The notes beneath the pieces are model-generated. The model was not told where the DNA came from. It saw only the letters and a list, made by a program, of their open reading frames with translations, and did not search any database. From the NCBI GenBank assembly GCA_043720875.1, contig JAYSRU010000255.1, positions 1-23,367 of the forward strand: 23,367 bases of DNA. The letters run 5' to 3'. Source of the DNA: JAYSRU01 sp043720875 (GTDB taxonomy: Bacteria > Bacteroidota > Bacteroidia > Flavobacteriales_D > Crocinitomicaceae). A program made the position numbers and the translations under genes. Shown in pieces: positions 8,075 to 15,498 of this stretch. How positions within the stretch are numbered: position 1 is the stretch's first letter; each line of letters begins with the position of its first letter.

Positions 8075-8123
8075 TTGCTTACATATATTTAACTTCGCAA
8101 TGAAAACAATTTCCCGATAAAAC

Positions 8124-9308
8124 ATGGAAGGTAAAGAAAGTATTGATGCCCTATTTTTATACGCCTCGGAAGGTATTTTAGTAGCTAATGAAGCTGGGTT
8201 TTTTGTTAAGGTAAATCCAAGTGCAGAGAAACTTTTTGGCTATGACACTGATGAATTAATTGGTAAAAAAATCGAGCTTTTAGTCCCCCACAATGTTTCT
8301 AGCAAGCATGTAATGCATCGGGATAGGTTTAATCAAAACCCTTCTCCGAGAACAATGGCCGGTGGAAGAGACCTCTTTGGCTTAAAGAAAGATGGCACTG
8401 AATTTTCGATAGAAATAAGTTTAAGTCCTTACGCCAGTCAAGGAGAAAATTTTGTTATAGCATTTGTTATAGACATTACGGCGAGAAAACAAGCTGAAGA
8501 GAAATTACAAAACTATTCATTCGACCTAGAAAAACAAGTGCATAACCGCACACTTATTTTAGAAGAAGCGATTCATGAATTAGAAAAGACGAAAAAGGAG
8601 TTGAGCAAGGCCCTAAATAAAGAAAAAGAATTAAACACGTTAAAGTCTCGTTTTGTTTCGATGGCTTCTCATGAATTCCGAACGCCGTTAACCACCATGA
8701 TGTCTTCATTATCATTAGTCACCAAATATGGAGAACAAAATGATACAGAAAATCAATTGAAACATGTTGGGAAGATCAAAAATTCCATTCACAACCTGAT
8801 AGATATTCTGAACGACTTTCTTCATGTTGGAAAACTCGAGGAAATGAAGGTCGAAAATATGATTGAGACACTGCAATTGAAGGAATACGCTGCTGAAATA
8901 ATTGCTGAAATGCGCTTAACGATTAAAGGCAAACAAAAAATTGATTTGCATTATGTGGGAAGCGAATCAGCTCAACTTGACAAAAAGTTATTAAAACACA
9001 TACTTTTTAACTTGATTTCTAACGCACTTAAGTTCACAAAGTCTGAGGATGGTTTAGTTAACATTACCATTCAAGTTCAAACCTCATCCGTAAAAATCAC
9101 AATTACAGACAATGGAATAGGCATTTTGAAAGAAGATCAAGAACGCTTATTCGAACGCTTTTTCCGAGGTTACAACGCTACACATATTCAAGGAACCGGT
9201 TTAGGCTTAAACATAGTCTCCAAATATGTGGAATTGATGGAAGGCACTATTGATTTTGAAAGTGCAGAAAACCAAGGCACAACATTTACCATAATAATTC
9301 CACAATAA
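8124..9308 (+). CDS. PAS-domain sensor histidine kinase, FixL-like
   Basis: This 394-residue kinase has no membrane segment, so it is probably cytoplasmic. One PAS domain (about 8-125) is followed by a coiled coil (125-172), a HisKA domain with phosphoacceptor His183 in SHEFRTPL, and a HATPase domain: N box around 292-303, DNGIGI at 329-334, FERFFRG at 343-349, GTGLGL at 357-362. The stretch LVPHNV...KKDG (53-91) aligns without gaps with the FixL heme PAS domain as I recall it. It has His62 at the heme-ligand position and Arg68 and Arg82 at the two conserved arginines. Some non-heme PAS domains share this pattern, so heme binding is inferred. The response regulator gene starts 3 nt after its stop. 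Sensing oxygen for the adjacent cbb3 genes is the natural role. Confidence 0.88.
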   Translation: MEGKESIDALFLYASEGILVANEAGFFVKVNPSAEKLFGYDTDELIGKKIELLVPHNVSSKHVMHRDRFNQNPSPRTMAGGRDLFGLKKDGTEFSIEISLSPYASQGENFVIAFVIDITARKQAEEKLQNYSFDLEKQVHNRTLILEEAIHELEKTKKELSKALNKEKELNTLKSRFVSMASHEFRTPLTTMMSSLSLVTKYGEQNDTENQLKHVGKIKNSIHNLIDILNDFLHVGKLEEMKVENMIETLQLKEYAAEIIAEMRLTIKGKQKIDLHYVGSESAQLDKKLLKHILFNLISNALKFTKSEDGLVNITIQVQTSSVKITITDNGIGILKEDQERLFERFFRGYNATHIQGTGLGLNIVSKYVELMEGTIDFESAENQGTTFTIIIPQ

Positions 9309-9311
9309 AAC

Positions 9312-10370
9312 ATGAAAAAGATATTACTAATTGAAGACAACGAAGATATTAGGGAAAATACGGCTGAAATACTTACGCTTGCACAATACCAAGTTATTAC
9401 AGCTAAAAATGGAAAAGAAGGTGTTGAACTGGCCTTGTTGGAACAACCAGACCTTATTATTTGTGACATTATGATGCCCATTTTGGACGGATATGGCGCA
9501 TTGCATTTGTTGTCTAAAAATGATATTACAGCTAGTATTCCCTTTATTTTCCTTACAGCAAAGGCAGACCGTGGAGACTTTAGAAGAGGAATGGAAATGG
9601 GTGCAGATGATTATCTTACTAAGCCATTTGACGACATAGAGTTGATGAATGCGATTGAAAGTCGCTTCAAAAAAACGGACTTACTCAAAAAAGAATATTC
9701 GAAAAATGTGACTGGAATCAAAGACTTTATTAACCAAGTAAAAGGAATTGAATCTTTAAAGCAATTATCGGATGAACGCGAATTGAAGATAATTAATAAA
9801 AAAGAAGTCATTTATAAAGAAGGAGGATATCCCAAAGGAATCTATTTCTTAAACAAAGGGAAGGTAAAGATTTTTCAAACCAATACTTTAGGAAAAGAAC
9901 TTATCACTGAATTACATAATGAAGGTGACTTCTTTGGATACTTGCCTTTATTTCAAAATGAAAACTACACCAATTCGGCGACAGCATTAGAAAATTGCGA
10001 AATATTTTTTATCCCTAAAGATGATTTCTTTTCACTGGTCTATAAAAATGCTGACGTATCAAGGAAGTTTATTGAAATACTCTCTAACAACCTTCAGGAG
10101 AAACAGGTTCAATTGGTTAAACTTGCTTACAACTCAGTACGCAAACGTGTTGCTGAAGCATTGGTAGATTTGTCAGATAAATACAAAAAGGAAAACGAAG
10201 ATCATTTTAGCATGAATGTTTCCCGCGAAGACCTTGCAAATATTGTAGGTACGGCAACTGAAACGGTAATTCGAACACTTAGTGATTTTAAAGAGGATAA
10301 ACTAATAGAAGTGAATGGTGGAGTGATTACTATTGTTAATTACCCTGTTTTAGCTAACATGAGAAATTAA
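9312..10370 (+). CDS. Response regulator with receiver domain fused to a CRP/FNR-family DNA-binding module
   Basis: This 352-residue regulator starts with a receiver domain (1-120): acidic pair Glu8/Asp9, phosphoacceptor Asp52 in CDIMMPILDG, Thr82 and Lys104. A linker (121-155) joins it to a cyclic-nucleotide-binding-like beta roll (about 156-250), the long dimerisation helix (250-285) and a Crp-type winged helix (298-345). The recognition helix TATETVIRTL has Glu317 and Arg321 at the positions of FNR Glu209 and Arg213, which read a TGA half-site. The only cysteines are Cys51 and Cys229, so there is no FNR-type iron-sulfur cluster; the signal should come through phosphorylation by the kinase 3 nt upstream. 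It combines what FixJ and FixK do separately in rhizobia (inference). It ends 6 nt from the convergent transporter gene. Confidence 0.9.
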   Translation: MKKILLIEDNEDIRENTAEILTLAQYQVITAKNGKEGVELALLEQPDLIICDIMMPILDGYGALHLLSKNDITASIPFIFLTAKADRGDFRRGMEMGADDYLTKPFDDIELMNAIESRFKKTDLLKKEYSKNVTGIKDFINQVKGIESLKQLSDERELKIINKKEVIYKEGGYPKGIYFLNKGKVKIFQTNTLGKELITELHNEGDFFGYLPLFQNENYTNSATALENCEIFFIPKDDFFSLVYKNADVSRKFIEILSNNLQEKQVQLVKLAYNSVRKRVAEALVDLSDKYKKENEDHFSMNVSREDLANIVGTATETVIRTLSDFKEDKLIEVNGGVITIVNYPVLANMRN

Positions 10371-10376
10371 TTGGTT

Positions 10377-11243
10377 CTAGTTTGGTTCTATGTGAATTAA
10401 TATTGAAGCCAATTCAGGTATTTCTTGCTTCAAATGATCCTTTAAGGCATGTGAAATATCGTGACCATCGCGTACACTTATTGCACCATCCACTCTGGCA
10501 TGTAAATCTACATAATATTTCATTCCAGTCTTTCTGATGTTACACTTTTCGGTATCAATCACCCCATGTACCTCTAGGGCTAAGGACTTTATTTTCTCGG
10601 CTACGTCGTCGTAAAGATGTTCATCCATTATTTCTCCCAATGCCGGTCGAAAAATCAAATAACTATTATAGAAAATAAATAACGATGCAAATAACGCAGC
10701 CCAATCGTCAGCCGATTCGTAGCCTTTGCCAAAATACAATGCAATAGAAACACCTATTAATGCTGTTACCGAAGTGATAGCATCACTTCTATGGTGCCAG
10801 GCATCGGCTTTCAAAGAAGAGCTATTTGTCTCTCTACTTTTCTTAATCACCAACCTATATGATATTTCTTTCCATGCAATTATCGCAATTAGGATAGGAA
10901 TGATAAATGGTTTTGGAAGTTCGTGAGGTGTTCCTATGTTCCGTATGCTGTCGTGTGCAATTACTCCAGCCGATGTAACCAAAAACACAACCACCAAGAA
11001 AGTGATCAAGGGTTCCGCTCGACCGTGACCGTAAGGATGGTTATCATCTGCAGGTTTACTTGAATATTTTAAGCCAAACAACACTAATAGCGAAGAAAAA
11101 ATATCTGTTGTTGATTCTATCGCATCTGCAATTAAAGCATAAGAATTACCGAAGTAACCCGCCACCCACTTGATTCCTGCCAAACTAGTATTACCAATAA
11201 TACTAAAATAAGTGGTTTTGATTGCTTTTTCTTCGTTGGTCAT
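10377..11243 (-). CDS. Cation diffusion facilitator family transporter
   Basis: This 288-residue inner-membrane divalent-metal/proton antiporter is probably an exporter of Zn, Fe, Mn or similar ions. Membrane helices lie at roughly 12-32, 35-58, 78-98, 112-130, 152-172 and 180-200, followed by the C-terminal cytoplasmic ferredoxin-like domain (about 205-288). The expected site residues are Glu43 and Asp47 in helix 2 (ADAIESTTD) and His150 and Asp154 in helix 5 (DAWHHRSD). Glu43 replaces the first Asp of the FieF-type site, so the metal cannot be named. A conserved HPYGHGRAEPL motif follows helix 2. The start is the ATG giving MTNEEK; the 46 codons upstream look non-coding. Its stop is 6 nt from that of the response regulator, with no terminator visible between them. 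Confidence 0.88.
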   Translation of the reverse strand: MTNEEKAIKTTYFSIIGNTSLAGIKWVAGYFGNSYALIADAIESTTDIFSSLLVLFGLKYSSKPADDNHPYGHGRAEPLITFLVVVFLVTSAGVIAHDSIRNIGTPHELPKPFIIPILIAIIAWKEISYRLVIKKSRETNSSSLKADAWHHRSDAITSVTALIGVSIALYFGKGYESADDWAALFASLFIFYNSYLIFRPALGEIMDEHLYDDVAEKIKSLALEVHGVIDTEKCNIRKTGMKYYVDLHARVDGAISVRDGHDISHALKDHLKQEIPELASILIHIEPN

Positions 11244-11461
11244 TGTTATCGGCAAATTAATTATTTCCTTACGTAAAGTTAGCCATATGCATCCAACGCG
11301 TTCAACAAAAAGAACACTAAAGTTGAATAACTGATAATTATCATGGCGATTTCTGACAGCCCTCACAAGCGATCTAATCAAATGCAGGTAATTTCGTAAT
11401 CTATAGTGTCATTTATAAACAATGTGCTATAGCCTTAACCTCAATTATTTACCGTGTGATA

Positions 11462-11824
11462 ATGACACTTGCGATTAACGAATGTAACAAAATATATACT
11501 TTGCAGGAAGACTTCAATACGATGTTCCCCTTCCTCAAGGTAGAGTTTTATACAAAATTCCGGAATCAAAATGGTTTATCATCGAATATACTGAACAACA
11601 AATCGCTTTGTGATGCTAGAACAATTCACTCTGAAACAAAACCAATCATCACCGCTGAAACCACAGTTGTTGAATTAGAAATGCAATTTTTAGAAATCTA
11701 TGGTTTAATCATTCAGGTATTCAGAAAATCTGGAAAAGTTTGGTTAGAAACATCAATAACAGATGGTTGGACGTTAGAAGAGCAAAACAGGCAAGGAAAA
11801 GATTTGAGTAAATCAATAAAGTAG
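11462..11824 (+). CDS. Conserved small protein of unknown function
   Basis: This is a 120-residue soluble protein with no signal peptide or membrane segment. It resembles a family of short Bacteroidota proteins that I recognise by pattern but cannot name: a FPFLKVEFYTK block (about 23-33), a central TTVVELEMQF block (67-76), and a C-terminal signature VFRKSGKVWLETSITDGWTL followed by EEQNRQG. Its function is unknown. A GTG two codons upstream (11456) is also possible, but the ATG is the simpler start. It is an isolated single gene, divergent from the cation transporter, and closes on a clear bidirectional terminator. Confidence 0.75.
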   Translation: MTLAINECNKIYTLQEDFNTMFPFLKVEFYTKFRNQNGLSSNILNNKSLCDARTIHSETKPIITAETTVVELEMQFLEIYGLIIQVFRKSGKVWLETSITDGWTLEEQNRQGKDLSKSIK

Positions 11825-11842
11825 TTAATTAATTTTTTACTC

Positions 11843-11880
11843 AAAAAAAAGGCTGTTAATAAATTAAACAGCCCTTTTTA
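11843..11880. terminator. Bidirectional intrinsic terminator
   Basis: GGCTGTT (11851-11857) and AACAGCC (11867-11873) form a 7-bp stem with a 9-nt loop. Eight A's precede it and CTTTTT follows, so each strand has a T-rich tail. It lies between convergent genes, the small plus-strand gene ending at 11824 and the dioxygenase ending at 11898, and can serve both. Confidence 0.88.
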
Positions 11881-11897
11881 AAATCAAGATTAATTAT

Positions 11898-13073
11898 TTA
11901 TAATGTTCCTCGTTTTTCTTGTTCACGCTCAATTGACTCAAACAAAGCTTTGAAGTTTCCTGCACCAAAACCTTTTGCTCCCATTCTTTGAATAATTTCG
12001 AAAAACAAGGTTGGTCTATCTTCTACAGGCTTGGTGAAGATTTGTAGTAAATAACCATCTTCATCCGCATCAATCATTATCGCTAATTTTTGAATCTCGG
12101 ATATTGGCTCGTGCATCATGCTCATATGCTCACCTAAACGATTAGGAATATCATCATAATATGCTTGCGGCGGCGCAGATAAAAACTCAATTCCTCTGGC
12201 TCTAAGCTGAGTTACAGTTTCTATAATGTTATCCGTCGCAATTGCCACGTGTTGAACGCCAGACCCTTCATAGAAATCTAAATATTCTTCAATTTGAGAT
12301 CGTTTATTTCCTTTTGCAGGTTCATTAATCGGAAACTTGATTCTCCCATTTCCATTACTCATAACCTTGCTCATCAATGCCGAGTATTCGGTGTGAATTT
12401 GTTTATCGTCAAAGGAAAGAAAGTTTACAAAACCCATTACATCTTCATACCATTTTACCCAAGTATTCATTTCACCCCATCCTACGTTACCAACCATGTG
12501 ATCAACATATTTTAATCCAATTGGTTCAGGATTATAGTCACTCTCCCATTTCCTAAATCCTGGTAAAAAATCTCCCGTATAATTTTTACGTTCTACAAAC
12601 ATATGCACCGTTTCACCATACGTGTAAATACCTGCGCGTACCACTTCTCCTGCTTCGTCTGTTTCAACCGTTGGTTCCATGTAAGACTTTGCACCACGCG
12701 ACATAGTTTCTTCGTATGCTTTGCGCGCATCTTCCACCCATAATGCAATTACCTTTACCCCATCACCGTGCTTTTTTACGTGTTCACCAATCGGAGAATC
12801 ACTTGTTAAAGCTGTAGTTAACACCAGTCTTATCTTATCCTGTTTTAAAACATACGACGTTCTATCTTTCAAACCCGTTTCAAGTCCAGCATATGCATAA
12901 CTTTGAAATCCAAAAGCGGTTTTGTAAAAATGAGCCGCCTGTTTTGCATTCCCAACGTAGAACTCTACGTAATCAGTCCCCAATAATGGTAAAAAGTCTT
13001 GTGCCCCTTCAAATATTTTTTCAAGACCGTATTCAACACTTTTTACCTCTTTTCTATTTTCTTCTAAACCCAT
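11898..13073 (-). CDS. hppD: 4-hydroxyphenylpyruvate dioxygenase
   Basis: This 391-residue Fe(II) enzyme converts 4-hydroxyphenylpyruvate and O2 to homogentisate and CO2, the second step of tyrosine catabolism. It has two vicinal-oxygen-chelate domains (about 28-165 and 185-350). The iron ligands fit the family: His192 in YVDHMVGN, His275 in VQHVAIATDN and Glu359 in FFEIIQR. The C-terminal GFGAGNFKALFESIEREQ is the usual closing helix. It lies 66 bp downstream of the homogentisate dioxygenase gene on the same strand, so substrate-producing and product-consuming enzymes are paired. The fumarylacetoacetase expected to complete the route is not in the window. Confidence 0.96.
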   Translation of the reverse strand: MGLEENRKEVKSVEYGLEKIFEGAQDFLPLLGTDYVEFYVGNAKQAAHFYKTAFGFQSYAYAGLETGLKDRTSYVLKQDKIRLVLTTALTSDSPIGEHVKKHGDGVKVIALWVEDARKAYEETMSRGAKSYMEPTVETDEAGEVVRAGIYTYGETVHMFVERKNYTGDFLPGFRKWESDYNPEPIGLKYVDHMVGNVGWGEMNTWVKWYEDVMGFVNFLSFDDKQIHTEYSALMSKVMSNGNGRIKFPINEPAKGNKRSQIEEYLDFYEGSGVQHVAIATDNIIETVTQLRARGIEFLSAPPQAYYDDIPNRLGEHMSMMHEPISEIQKLAIMIDADEDGYLLQIFTKPVEDRPTLFFEIIQRMGAKGFGAGNFKALFESIEREQEKRGTL

Positions 13074-13104
13074 TTTGGCTATTTTATAGTTAACATTTTA
13101 CGTT

Positions 13105-13122
13105 CTGATTTACTAAAATCAG
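13105..13122. promoter_or_regulatory. Operator-like inverted repeat between hmgA and hppD
   Basis: CTGATTT and AAATCAG are perfect 7-bp arms around ACTA. It lies 31 bp before the hppD start. No T-run follows on the minus strand, so it does not look like a terminator. It may be a transcription-factor site or a weak mRNA hairpin. Confidence 0.35.
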
Positions 13123-13139
13123 ATTTATATATGGAATCA

Positions 13140-14300
13140 TTAATCCTCTAACCAAGAGGTAACGTAAGCTTCATCATTTATAGCCACTGCGGCTTGAGTC
13201 AATTTAAGCGGGCGAAAAGTATCCACCATAACTGCTAATTCACCTGTTTCTTTTTGGCCAATACTTCGCTCCGCTGCACCTGGATGCGGACCATGAGGAA
13301 TTCCACCTGGATGTAACGAAAGATAGCCTTTTTCAACATGGTTACGACTCATAAAATCACCATCCACGTAATACAGCAATTCATCACTGTCAATATTACT
13401 ATGATTATAAGGTGCTGGAATTGATTTTGGATGATAATCATATAATCGAGGGCAGAAACTACACACCACAAAATTATGTGCTTCAAACGTTTGATGCACG
13501 GGTGGCGGTTGGTGTACTCTTCCAGTTATTGGTTCGAAATTATGAATTGAAAAGGCATAAGGAAAGGCAAAACCGTCCCAACCAATCACGTCAAACGGAT
13601 GCGTTGCGTACACGAGCTCATGTAGTACGTTTTCCTTTTTTATTTTAACAATAAAATTTCCTTTTTCATCATGCGTCTCCAAATTTTCAGGACCACGCAT
13701 ATCACGTTCACAAAAAGGACTATGCTCCAATAATTGACCAAAACGATTTCTATATCTTTTAGGTGTCACTATTGGGCTAAACGACTCCACAATGAATAAT
13801 CTGTTGACCGTTGTATCAAAATCAATTTGATAAATGATTCCACGCGGAACTACAAGGTAATCACCATATGAAAAAGAAATGTTTCCTAACATAGTTCTCA
13901 GTGTACCGCTTCCTTCATGAATGAAGATCATTTCATCCGCATCGGCATTTTTATAAAAATAAGACCTCAAGCTATCTTGAGGTGCCGCTACCGCAATATT
14001 CAAATCATTATTAAACATTAATATTTCTCGGCTCTCCAAAAAATCTGATTTTGGCGCAACATTAAACCCTTTCAACATTTTGGAAGAAATATTCTTACCA
14101 ACTGCTGCGATCGGAGTTAAATCTGCAACTTCTCTCACCGATTTAACCTGGGTTGGACGATGTGTATGATATAACAACGAAGAAAACCCGTCAAATCCCT
14201 CGGTACCAAACAATTGTTCATAGTACATGCCTCCAGCGGGCTTTTCGTGTATGGTATGTCGTTTTGGAGGAATTGATCCTAATTTATAATAAAAGGGCAT
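13140..14300 (-). CDS. hmgA: Homogentisate 1,2-dioxygenase
   Basis: This 386-residue Fe(II) cupin enzyme opens the ring of homogentisate to maleylacetoacetate, the step after hppD. The N-terminal MPFYYKLGSIPPKRHT block, the cupin strand HEGSGTLRTMLG (128-139) with YLVVPRG, and the C-terminal core PPPVHQTFEAHNFVVCSF...NHSNIDSDE...GGIPHGPHPG identify it. Probable iron ligands are His300, Glu307 and His336 (PHGP), by comparison with the family. It is shorter than the roughly 430-450 residues of proteobacterial and animal enzymes, as is usual for Bacteroidota versions. It is the first gene of the hmgA-hppD pair. Confidence 0.93.
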   Translation of the reverse strand: MPFYYKLGSIPPKRHTIHEKPAGGMYYEQLFGTEGFDGFSSLLYHTHRPTQVKSVREVADLTPIAAVGKNISSKMLKGFNVAPKSDFLESREILMFNNDLNIAVAAPQDSLRSYFYKNADADEMIFIHEGSGTLRTMLGNISFSYGDYLVVPRGIIYQIDFDTTVNRLFIVESFSPIVTPKRYRNRFGQLLEHSPFCERDMRGPENLETHDEKGNFIVKIKKENVLHELVYATHPFDVIGWDGFAFPYAFSIHNFEPITGRVHQPPPVHQTFEAHNFVVCSFCPRLYDYHPKSIPAPYNHSNIDSDELLYYVDGDFMSRNHVEKGYLSLHPGGIPHGPHPGAAERSIGQKETGELAVMVDTFRPLKLTQAAVAINDEAYVTSWLED

Positions 14301-14316
14301 AATAAGATATTTTAAA

Positions 14317-14324
14317 CAAAGATA
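14317..14324 (-). promoter_or_regulatory. -7 promoter element of hmgA
   Basis: On the minus strand this reads TATCTTTG, a perfect TAnnTTTG match, 16 nt before the hmgA ATG. A strong inverted repeat lies 12 nt upstream of it (next entry). Confidence 0.6.
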
Positions 14325-14335
14325 TACAATGATTA

Positions 14336-14351
14336 TATGATTTGAATCATA
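14336..14351. promoter_or_regulatory. Inverted repeat overlapping the -33 region of hmgA
   Basis: TATGATT and AATCATA flank TG, a 16-bp near-perfect palindrome containing TGA-N6-TCA. The core is 13 nt from the -7 element, 10 bp closer than in the cco promoters. At this position a bound protein would cover the -33 region, which suits a repressor better than an activator. The binder is unknown. Confidence 0.45.
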
Positions 14352-14454
14352 TTACTGCCATTTGTCAGATACTTAACCCAACTGACTCTAAGGATTAAAT
14401 TATTAACTTTTCAGATTTACAAAATGGCTCAAATTATTCGATTAGCGATGAAAC

Positions 14455-14486
14455 AAAAAAGGCCAACTCAAATGAGCTGACCTTTT
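14455..14486 (-). terminator. Intrinsic terminator of the MORN-repeat gene
   Basis: The 14-base arms 14457-14470 and 14473-14486 pair fully on the minus strand if two G-U pairs are allowed (mismatches on the plus strand). A run of T's follows on the minus strand. It starts 20 nt after the stop codon at 14507 and so ends that transcript. Confidence 0.85.
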
Positions 14487-14506
14487 AGAGACAAATGCTT
14501 TTTCTA

Positions 14507-15376
14507 TTATAATTGTCCGTCAGAATGATATTTACCAAGCTTAAAGATTTGAACTTTCAATAAGATTCCGTCTTTATCATAGATATATAACTTACCATCC
14601 CAAAGTTTTCCATTTTTAAAATCACCGTCCTGTGAAATTTCACCTTCCGTATTGTAAACCTTGTTGTAATCATTTGGTTTGAAAGTCCCACCATTCACTT
14701 TACCGTCTCCAACTGGTGGGGCTTTTTTCTCAGAAGCACCTGGATCCTTAACCGTTATCATCGGGTGAATAGGCTCATAAACTTGTGATTTCTCTACCGT
14801 TCCTGCTGCATTGTAAAAAATAACTTCTTTAACATCCCCATTTTCGTGGTATCTTGTTGCTTTTCCAGATGGAACTCCATTTGCTGCTTCATAAACAAAA
14901 GCTTCTTTACCATTTGGATGATAATACTTCACAGTACCTTGCTCTTTTCCAGCACCATTATAGTTTGCTTTGTACTCTACAACGCCATTTTCGTAGTTAC
15001 GCGTTAAAGAATCGTGATATTGATTTTTTTCGAATGTACCTTGTTCTTTTATAACTCCGTTTGGATAGATCCGGACATATTTACCCTTTGGTCTTCCAAA
15101 TGAATATTCACCTTTCAAACGAGGCGTAACACCATCATTGTGGTATTTGATCCATGTTCCTTCTTTTCTATCGTCTTTAAAACTTCCCTCTTCAACTTTT
15201 CCTTCGGCTGGAACACCTTCGGCTGGGAGATCTTTACCAAAATAAACCCAACGACCTTGTTTCAAGCCATTTGCATCTTTTTGGTTAATTTTTCCATCTT
15301 GATCGTTGAACGGAAATGCAAAGATTCCAGTTGAGACAGTAAGGAAAAGACATGTTGTAAGTAAGTAGTTTAACAT
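14507..15376 (-). CDS. Exported MORN-repeat (YwqK-like) protein
   Basis: This 289-residue protein has an N-terminal signal peptide (about 1-20, LLTTCLFLTVSTGIFA) and then tandem MORN-variant repeats of the type GxxKxGxWxxYxxNG. They run from about residue 36 to 190 (KQGRWVYFG, KEGTWIKYHNDG, PKGKYVRIYPNG, YHDSLTRNYENG, KEQGTVKYYHPNG, GKATRYHENG). A further unit near the C-terminus is GGTFKPNDYNKVYNTEGE...WDGKLYIYDKDG. Databases often label such proteins a YwqK-family antitoxin, but nothing here indicates a toxin partner. It is a single gene with its own terminator. It is probably periplasmic or surface-bound; its role is unknown. Confidence 0.8.
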   Translation of the reverse strand: MLNYLLTTCLFLTVSTGIFAFPFNDQDGKINQKDANGLKQGRWVYFGKDLPAEGVPAEGKVEEGSFKDDRKEGTWIKYHNDGVTPRLKGEYSFGRPKGKYVRIYPNGVIKEQGTFEKNQYHDSLTRNYENGVVEYKANYNGAGKEQGTVKYYHPNGKEAFVYEAANGVPSGKATRYHENGDVKEVIFYNAAGTVEKSQVYEPIHPMITVKDPGASEKKAPPVGDGKVNGGTFKPNDYNKVYNTEGEISQDGDFKNGKLWDGKLYIYDKDGILLKVQIFKLGKYHSDGQL

Positions 15377-15400
15377 GATACCAGAGTTTTATAGTTATTG

Positions 15401-15408
15401 TAAATATA
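15401..15408 (-). promoter_or_regulatory. Possible -7 element of the MORN-repeat gene
   Basis: On the minus strand this reads TATATTTA, matching TAnnTTTG except for the last base, 24 nt before the ATG. No -33 element is clear. Confidence 0.35.
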
Positions 15409-15498
15409 GCATTAATTATGGTTGAAGGTAATATTAATTTTAAGTTTTCGTCCAATCAAAAAAATAAACCGACCAAATGAATGAATAAAATAGGGTTT

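Noticed and set aside
9312..10370. FNR-type iron-sulfur oxygen sensor
   Set aside because: There is no N-terminal cysteine cluster; the only cysteines are Cys51 and Cys229. The N-terminus is a receiver domain.
11332..11343. Perfect palindrome TGATAATTATCA (TGA-N6-TCA) upstream of the cation transporter
   Set aside because: No TAnnTTTG-like element lies 23 nt away on either strand. The nearest candidate, TAACTTTA at 11274-11281, is off the helical phase seen at the cco promoters. Such cores arise by chance in AT-rich DNA.
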